Part shown: positions 33,001 through 36,048 of the stretch, in pieces
Layout: each line of letters opens with the position of its first letter
Position numbering within the stretch: the first letter of the stretch is position 1
Assembly: GCA_028284155.1 (NCBI GenBank)
Contig: JANQSF010000158.1
Location: 1-36,048, forward strand
Length of the DNA: 36,048 nucleotides
Origin: Phycisphaeraceae bacterium
GTDB lineage: Bacteria > Planctomycetota > Phycisphaerae > Phycisphaerales > Phycisphaeraceae
Reading direction: 5' to 3'
The notes under the pieces: generated by a model
What the model was told of the DNA's origin: nothing
Database searches by the model: none
What the model saw: only the letters and a program-made list of their open reading frames with translations
Translations under genes and position numbers: made by a program

Positions 33001-33162
33001 GGGTGGCGAGGCGAAGAGCGTGACCTTCCAGCCATCGGGCGCCTTGACCGACTTCAGTAGTGCCTGCGCCTGCGCGGCACGGTCTTTCCCGTCGGCCGCG
33101 CGCAGGCCGGTGCCAGGTGTTAGACACAGGGCAATGACTGCGAACAGAGCCATCCTTGTCAT
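30061..33162 (-). CDS. Planctomycete-type dehydrogenase-HEAT-haem c protein
   Basis: A 1033-residue exported protein of the PVC-group 'membrane-bound dehydrogenase' type. After a signal peptide (about 1-22) comes a propeller-like domain with Ca2+-binding-type DTDGDGVAD repeats (about residues 85-160), the family's N-terminal region, then a long run of alpha-helical HEAT-like repeats (about 400-850). It ends in a cytochrome c domain: Cys910-x2-Cys913-His914 in CAACH, with a candidate distal Met at about 1007 (MPDGL). It should be a periplasmic electron-transfer enzyme acting on sugars or alcohols; the substrate is unknown. The ATG at 33162 has no strong ribosome-binding site. Confidence 0.92.
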   Translation of the reverse strand: MTRMALFAVIALCLTPGTGLRAADGKDRAAQAQALLKSVKAPDGWKVTLFASPPDISYPTAIAATPDGVLYVGVDKNGSLGKSPNMGRIVRCIDTDGDGVADMFNDFAKIEAVRGLYVDGNKVWVLNPPTFRVLTDTDGDGVADKDEVLVDGMESPALKQRGVDHSTNGFRVGIDGWAYIAVGDFGWVKATGKDGKSVQFLGGGVARVRLDGTELEIVSHGQRNIYDVAVSPTLDLFTRDNTNDGGGWNVRLTHVVRSGQYGYPSWFKNFADEILQPMADYGGGSPTGALFTDEPALGGEYARSLYTVEWGRNAIMRHPLTREGASYKAEQETFLTLPRPTDMDVDAMGNLYVASWKDGGFRFSKDEVGFIVRVTRPNRAQRVMPDLSRMDHGDVITLLASGSGVRRQAAQNELLRRGDAPGAFSAIAGIVSHSDSIESRIAAIFTLKQLFGNDDATRGWLLNLLDDPTVREYALHALADRLTETNGVPADVFIKALRDPNPRVRLKAAWGLGRLGNVQTAPALLAALRDQDATVAHVALESLVKLRAIDASLTQVDSTDDTHAQDGLRVLRRIHDEKVVDSLIDRLASAGSAERKSMILSALCRLYHVEAEWKGQWWGTRPDTSGPYYRHATWSQSDKIAAVLKKSLEAGDDATRKALLVDLNRHKIALKGTTARLVEAGLSDASFAPRAVAMLVELSGAPREGVPLYEKVALADESDNATRALALRGLHKAGAYDPATRAVVKMIASGKTSRDLTRAINDFLRDPAHAKRLDALLSDTLSRVSAEREVAYMTLLNLGANNRVKRSDRAAALKLVNMGWQQPTTTVNLLDALTRTGSRQYASAVMSRLKDKDEIVRKAAQRTARALRLDANKPAGPLIGSMQPSAVRDAVAKIKGDAKLGEHLFLQQGCAACHTVSPKEAPKGPPLAGIAARYSRAELTESIVAPSAKVAQGFDTQVIETLDGDQIIGFVTREAGDTVELRNANGDPIILKKADIDSRRKADKSVMPDGLVKGLTVDELAALLAYLESLKGK

Positions 33163-33310
33163 CGATATCGTCCGTTGTGATCGGGTGTCAGCGAAGCCTT
33201 ACATCTTACGTGACCGGCGCGCGGCGACGGTAACACGGGCAAATGATGCAGCGGGAACGGCTGCTGCGGCGGATTGCGTTGGCCTGTCGCGCGTTCAGAT
33301 CGCTTGTAGC

Positions 33311-33399
33311 GGGTGCCACACTTTGGCTCTGCAAAGTGTGTGACTTGGAACACGCTGCCGCAACCGAAGCACACTTTGCAAAGCCAAAGTGTGGCACCC
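33311..33399. repeat. REP-like palindromic doublet
   Basis: Two 30-base inverted arms (33311-33340 and 33370-33399) match at 29 positions, with a 29-base spacer. Each arm starts GGGTGCCAC and holds a 9-bp hairpin (CACACTTTG paired with CAAAGTGTG around six bases). It begins 14 bases beyond the lipoprotein stop, a place where it may end or protect that message. Confidence 0.85.
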
Positions 33400-33412
33400 C
33401 AAATCGCGAAGC

Positions 33413-33886
33413 TCACTGCTTATTCAGCAATTCCTCGCCCGTGCGGATCGTGTCGTCGACGATGTTGCCGGCCGGCTTCGGCCCGCCGGCGCCCGGGGCG
33501 AGGGTAATGACTAATCGCTTATTAGACCCCGGCATGGGCAGGAACTCCCACAGGTTGCGGTAGCCCTTGCGTGTCACGACCAGTTGCAGTTCGTATTCGA
33601 GCAGGCCGGCGCCGTCCGCGTTGATCGGTGTGTTGAATTGGCCCAGCGCATCGGTGACCACGGCCGGCTGCGGCTTCGGCCGCATCTCGCGCGGGTCGAC
33701 GGTCAGTTCGATGACCGCGTCCGAAACGCCCTGCACTTGCAGGCGTTCGTCATCGGCGTCGACGACCAAGACGCCCGGTCGTTGGCCGTGCAGCACGACG
33801 CCGCGCAACCGGTACGCCTCGCATCCGGTGATTGCGGTGAAGAGAACACAGACAGCCAAGGTCAAGAGTGGGACGCGTCGTTGCAT
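33413..33886 (-). CDS. Small lipoprotein, carboxypeptidase-regulatory-like
   Basis: A 157-residue lipoprotein. Signal MQRRVPLLTLAVCVLFTAITGC gives a lipidated Cys at about residue 22. The mature domain is all-beta in pattern (YRLRGVVLHGQRPGVLVVD, VIELTVDPREMRPKP, LLEYELQLVVTRKGYRNLWEF), like a carboxypeptidase-regulatory or transthyretin-like fold, often a surface-attachment or assembly module. Function unknown. An in-frame extension of 47 codons upstream consists of the palindromic element at 33896-33979 and is spurious. ScpB's gene ends 137 bases upstream. Confidence 0.75.
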   Translation of the reverse strand: MQRRVPLLTLAVCVLFTAITGCEAYRLRGVVLHGQRPGVLVVDADDERLQVQGVSDAVIELTVDPREMRPKPQPAVVTDALGQFNTPINADGAGLLEYELQLVVTRKGYRNLWEFLPMPGSNKRLVITLAPGAGGPKPAGNIVDDTIRTGEELLNKQ

Positions 33887-33895
33887 GCGCTTGAT

Positions 33896-33979
33896 CGGGA
33901 GGGCGAGGCTCCGTCCGAGCCGCGGTATAGCTTGTGCGATCAGCCCGCCCCGCGGCTCGGACGGAGCCTCGCCCTCCCG
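33896..33979. repeat. REP-like palindromic doublet, perfect 30-base arms
   Basis: Two identical inverted 30-base arms (33896-33925 and 33950-33979) flank a 24-base spacer. Each arm begins CGGGAGGGCGAG and contains the hairpin GGCTC-CGTCC-GAGCC. GGAG before the hairpin again fits the REP rule. The whole intergenic gap between scpB and the lipoprotein gene is little more than this element, ending ten bases before the lipoprotein ATG. Read as protein, the element gives the peptide REGEAPSEP, which I recall as common in predicted planctomycete proteins. Confidence 0.88.
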
Positions 33980-34023
33980 GCGCGCGGTGTGCACACGATT
34001 CGCCTCTGACTGGCGCGTTTCAA

Positions 34024-34683
34024 TCACGCGGACCCTTTCGACAAGTCTTCGACGTTCGGCAGGTCGTCCAAACTCGATAGCCCGAACGTCTCAAGGAACA
34101 GCTTCGTCGTGCCGTACAGGATCGGCCGACCCAACTCCTCGGCCCGCCCGGCGATCTTGACCAGGTGGCGGTCCATCAGCCCGCGCAGCACCTCACCGCA
34201 GGCAACGCCGCGGATCGCCTCGATCTCGGCCCGCAGGATCGGCTGTTTGTACGCGACGATCGCCAGCGTCTCCATCGCGGCCGGGCTGAGCTTCTGGCTC
34301 GACCGCGTCTTGTGCATCGCGCTGAGCACGTCGGCGTATTCGGGCAGCGTCAAGATCTGATACCCGCCGGCGACCAGTTCAGCCCGGAAGCTGCGTTCGG
34401 TCTTGGCGTACACCTTGTTAAGTGCGTCGATCGCTTCCTTGACCGCCTTGACGCCGATACCGCCGAGCACGTCGGACAGTTTGGCCGGCGGGAACGGTCG
34501 GTCGGTCGTCATCAACGCCGCCTCGACGCGCTGTGGCAGGTCCTTGAGGATTTCGACGGGCTCGGCCTTCGCCTTCTTCTTCGACTTGCCCTTGGGCTTG
34601 TCGGATTCGGGCGCGGTGTTTTCTGCCGGGGCGTTGTCCGGCGTGTTTTCTTCGACGGTGGCGGTGGTTGATTCGGAATCCAT
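34024..34683 (-). CDS. scpB: Segregation and condensation protein B
   Basis: A 219-residue ScpB, the winged-helix kleisin-associated subunit of the SMC-ScpAB complex that compacts and segregates chromosomes. An acidic/Lys-rich N-terminal tail of about 45 residues, unusual in length, precedes two winged-helix domains. The family block LSPAAMETLAIVAYKQPILRAEIEAIRGV is visible, followed by ILYGTTKLFLETFGL. The ATG at 34683 (MDSESTT) has GGAG eight bases upstream; an upstream in-frame start at 34794 lacks one. ScpA and SMC are not in the window. The next gene downstream is the small lipoprotein. Confidence 0.95.
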   Translation of the reverse strand: MDSESTTATVEENTPDNAPAENTAPESDKPKGKSKKKAKAEPVEILKDLPQRVEAALMTTDRPFPPAKLSDVLGGIGVKAVKEAIDALNKVYAKTERSFRAELVAGGYQILTLPEYADVLSAMHKTRSSQKLSPAAMETLAIVAYKQPILRAEIEAIRGVACGEVLRGLMDRHLVKIAGRAEELGRPILYGTTKLFLETFGLSSLDDLPNVEDLSKGSA

Positions 34684-34849
34684 TCCGGGCTCCTGGGTCG
34701 CTTGCGTATCGGATCGAAACAATCGCACAAAAAACGGTGCTTCGTGCCTTATCCGAGCCGGACACTGCGTGTCCGATGATCCGACGAGCCTCAACGGCGA
34801 GGAGGATCACTCGGCGCTCTGTCAAGACAAAATCTACATGTGTCGGAAC
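34684..34849. other. Spacer with a hairpin between scpB and the membrane protein gene
   Basis: A 7-bp hairpin (CGGACAC-TGC-GTGTCCG) lies near 34761-34777. On the - strand a six-T run follows some 25 bases later, too far for a standard terminator. No clear promoter box for scpB is seen, so it may be read through from the membrane-protein gene. Confidence 0.35.
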
Positions 34850-35998
34850 TCACGGCGTCATTGTACGCATGGCGGGCGTTTGCTGCGGCGCGTTGCTCAC
34901 GCGCTGCACGACGACGAGCACAGCCCACCCCGCCGCCGCCGCGATGATCACGCTGATGATCGCCGGCGACCAGGGCAGGCCGGCCCAGTTGACCGGGTCG
35001 TCTTCGCCAGCCAATTCCCACAGCGTTTGGATCGGGCTGACACGCAGTCGCCAGGCGACGTTCGGCCAAAGGTCGGCCTGCGCGCCCAGGCTGGCGACGA
35101 TCTGCACGACCGGCTCGCCGAGCAGGATGAGCATACAGATCGCCATCGCCGCGGCGCGGTGCGACGGTTGGCGCGACCGCACGCCCCACGCGATGACCAG
35201 CGCCGTCAACAGGCTCCAGCCGACAAACGCGGCGTCGAGCCAGGCCGCCTGCGCGACTTCCCATTGGCCTGTCGCGCGCAATGGCCAGATGACGGCCTGG
35301 AAAACGAGGTTGAGGCAGACCCAGTCGCGGAACACAAGCCACGGCGACAGGCCTCGCCAGGCCCACGGCGGCGTCGCGCCGCCGAACCGTGCGGTGTGGC
35401 GTCGACGGGCGGGCCGGGGTCGGTGGCGCGGGCGTCGCGCGTGTTGGCTCAGCCGAACGAGCGGCCAAACGACCATCAGCCCGAACGCCGAGGCGAAGGT
35501 CATCCAACGCAGCGCCGGGGCCGTCGCGTCGACCCAGAGCGTGACCGCCCAACTGCCCAGCAACCAGAGGCACCAGAACAGGACGAGTTCGCGCGTCGTT
35601 GGGCCGTGCAGCAGCAGCAGGCGACGTCGCCGCCGGGCGCGCTGCGCCGCCATCGCCAGCAAAGCGTTGACGTGTCGGCGGTGTTCCTCCGGCGTCGGGT
35701 GCTGCTCGGTGATGTCGTCAGGGACGATGGGGAAGTGTGGTGGGCCTTCGTCGAGCGGGTCGGCGTAGTCCGCGTCGATTGAATGAAACTCTGAGGTTGT
35801 CGGGCTGCCCGGCCCGACACGGGCCGGCTCGCTTGGGGTGATTGGGCTGACTATTGATTGATTAAATTCGTCGATCGCCGTCGGGTCGGGCGGGGGGATA
35901 TCCGGGTCGGCATACGGTGGGACATCCGGGGGCGACGTGGGCTCGTCCGAGGGTGAGGGGTCGTCCGGGTTGCGGTCGGTGTCACTCAACGCTGCCAA
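34850..35998 (-). CDS. Multi-spanning membrane protein with Pro/Asp-rich N-terminus, possibly incomplete
   Basis: A 382-residue protein of unknown family. The first 120 residues are acidic and proline-rich and look disordered. A basic cluster (HRRHVNALLAMAAQRARRRRRL) leads to about six transmembrane helices (LFWCLWLLGSWAVTLWV, WMTFASAFGLMVVWPL, LVFQAVIWPL, VGWSLLTALVIAWGV, AICMLILLGEPVVQIVASL, and IIAAAAGWAVLVVV), with a second basic Arg/Pro/His loop after helix 2. The assigned start is TTG at 35998 without a good ribosome-binding site, and no in-frame stop lies between there and the window end, so the true start may be beyond base 36048. Confidence 0.6.
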   Translation of the reverse strand: MAALSDTDRNPDDPSPSDEPTSPPDVPPYADPDIPPPDPTAIDEFNQSIVSPITPSEPARVGPGSPTTSEFHSIDADYADPLDEGPPHFPIVPDDITEQHPTPEEHRRHVNALLAMAAQRARRRRRLLLLHGPTTRELVLFWCLWLLGSWAVTLWVDATAPALRWMTFASAFGLMVVWPLVRLSQHARRPRHRPRPARRRHTARFGGATPPWAWRGLSPWLVFRDWVCLNLVFQAVIWPLRATGQWEVAQAAWLDAAFVGWSLLTALVIAWGVRSRQPSHRAAAMAICMLILLGEPVVQIVASLGAQADLWPNVAWRLRVSPIQTLWELAGEDDPVNWAGLPWSPAIISVIIAAAAGWAVLVVVQRVSNAPQQTPAMRTMTP

Positions 35999-36048
35999 GT
36001 GTAGCCGACGCGGCGCAGCGACAGGTTGTCGGACGAGCTGTGCTTGTA

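Noticed and set aside
1..36048. A prophage, CRISPR array, toxin-antitoxin or restriction system
   Set aside because: No integrase, phage structural, Cas, methylase, toxin or antitoxin gene is seen; the macro gene has no DarT-like partner next to it.

Overview
This is a GC-rich chromosomal segment of a member of the Planctomycetota. The sequence points there through a Tat-exported DUF1501 protein, a PEP-CTERM-anchored protein, a 1033-residue protein joining a planctomycete-type dehydrogenase propeller, HEAT repeats and a C-terminal haem c domain, and a BamB-like PQQ propeller that begins its mature part with the NWPRFRGP motif. Class is not settled (Phycisphaerae-like lineages fit). There are no rRNA, tRNA, CRISPR, prophage or intact insertion-sequence genes.

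Layout. 1-4.9 kb: aconitase, a cupin and a VTT/DedA-type membrane protein on the + strand, converging on a Bax-inhibitor-1 membrane protein. 5.0-8.4 kb (- strand): a small exported protein, a DUF1501 protein with a long G-rich leader, and a PEP-CTERM protein. 8.6-10.7 kb (+): a macro-domain protein flanked by two related palindromic repeats, then a WG-repeat lipoprotein; this stretch has AT-richer third codon positions than its surroundings. 11.2-14.4 kb (+): topA and kptA, two bases apart. 14.6-16.8 kb (-): a GbsR/MarR-type regulator with a clear promoter and operator, a sigma-70-family factor ending in a strong terminator, and a small zinc-ribbon membrane protein. 17.1-19.2 kb (-): an endonuclease/exonuclease/phosphatase-fold membrane protein, a small Rieske protein and a short-chain dehydrogenase, tightly packed. 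19.3-22.6 kb: a LOG-family protein (+), a MoxR-like ATPase (-) and a membrane-anchored SGNH hydrolase (-). 22.9-25.3 kb (+): a lipoprotein, a DUF6807 protein and a CDP-alcohol phosphatidyltransferase in one tight cluster. 25.3-26.7 kb (-): a rhodanese followed by SufE, a sulfur-trafficking pair. 26.9-36 kb: a small membrane protein (+), then on the - strand a UDP-sugar dehydratase, a PQQ propeller protein, the haem-c/HEAT protein, a small lipoprotein, ScpB and a multi-spanning membrane protein that may run off the window end.

The most notable non-gene feature is a set of palindromic intergenic elements (8642-8708, 9459-9529, 22727-22793, 29955-30033, 33311-33399, 33896-33979, with looser relatives at 21021-21136 and 25765-25792 and a half-element at 15-32). 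Except for the looser relatives and the half-element, each has two arms in inverted orientation around a 23-31 base spacer, and in the five clear doublets each arm is itself a hairpin. Several arms start with GTAG or GGAG. The architecture is the same but the arm sequences differ, as expected for several families of REP doublets (BIMEs) moved by RAYT-type transposases; no such transposase is present here. A further repeat-like insertion sits in frame inside the aconitase gene.

I see no clearly new multi-gene system. The best leads are the diversified REP set, the macro-domain gene bracketed by one REP family, the possible metabolic link between KptA and the macro-domain protein, the in-frame repeat in aconitase, and the lipoprotein/DUF6807/phosphatidyltransferase cluster.
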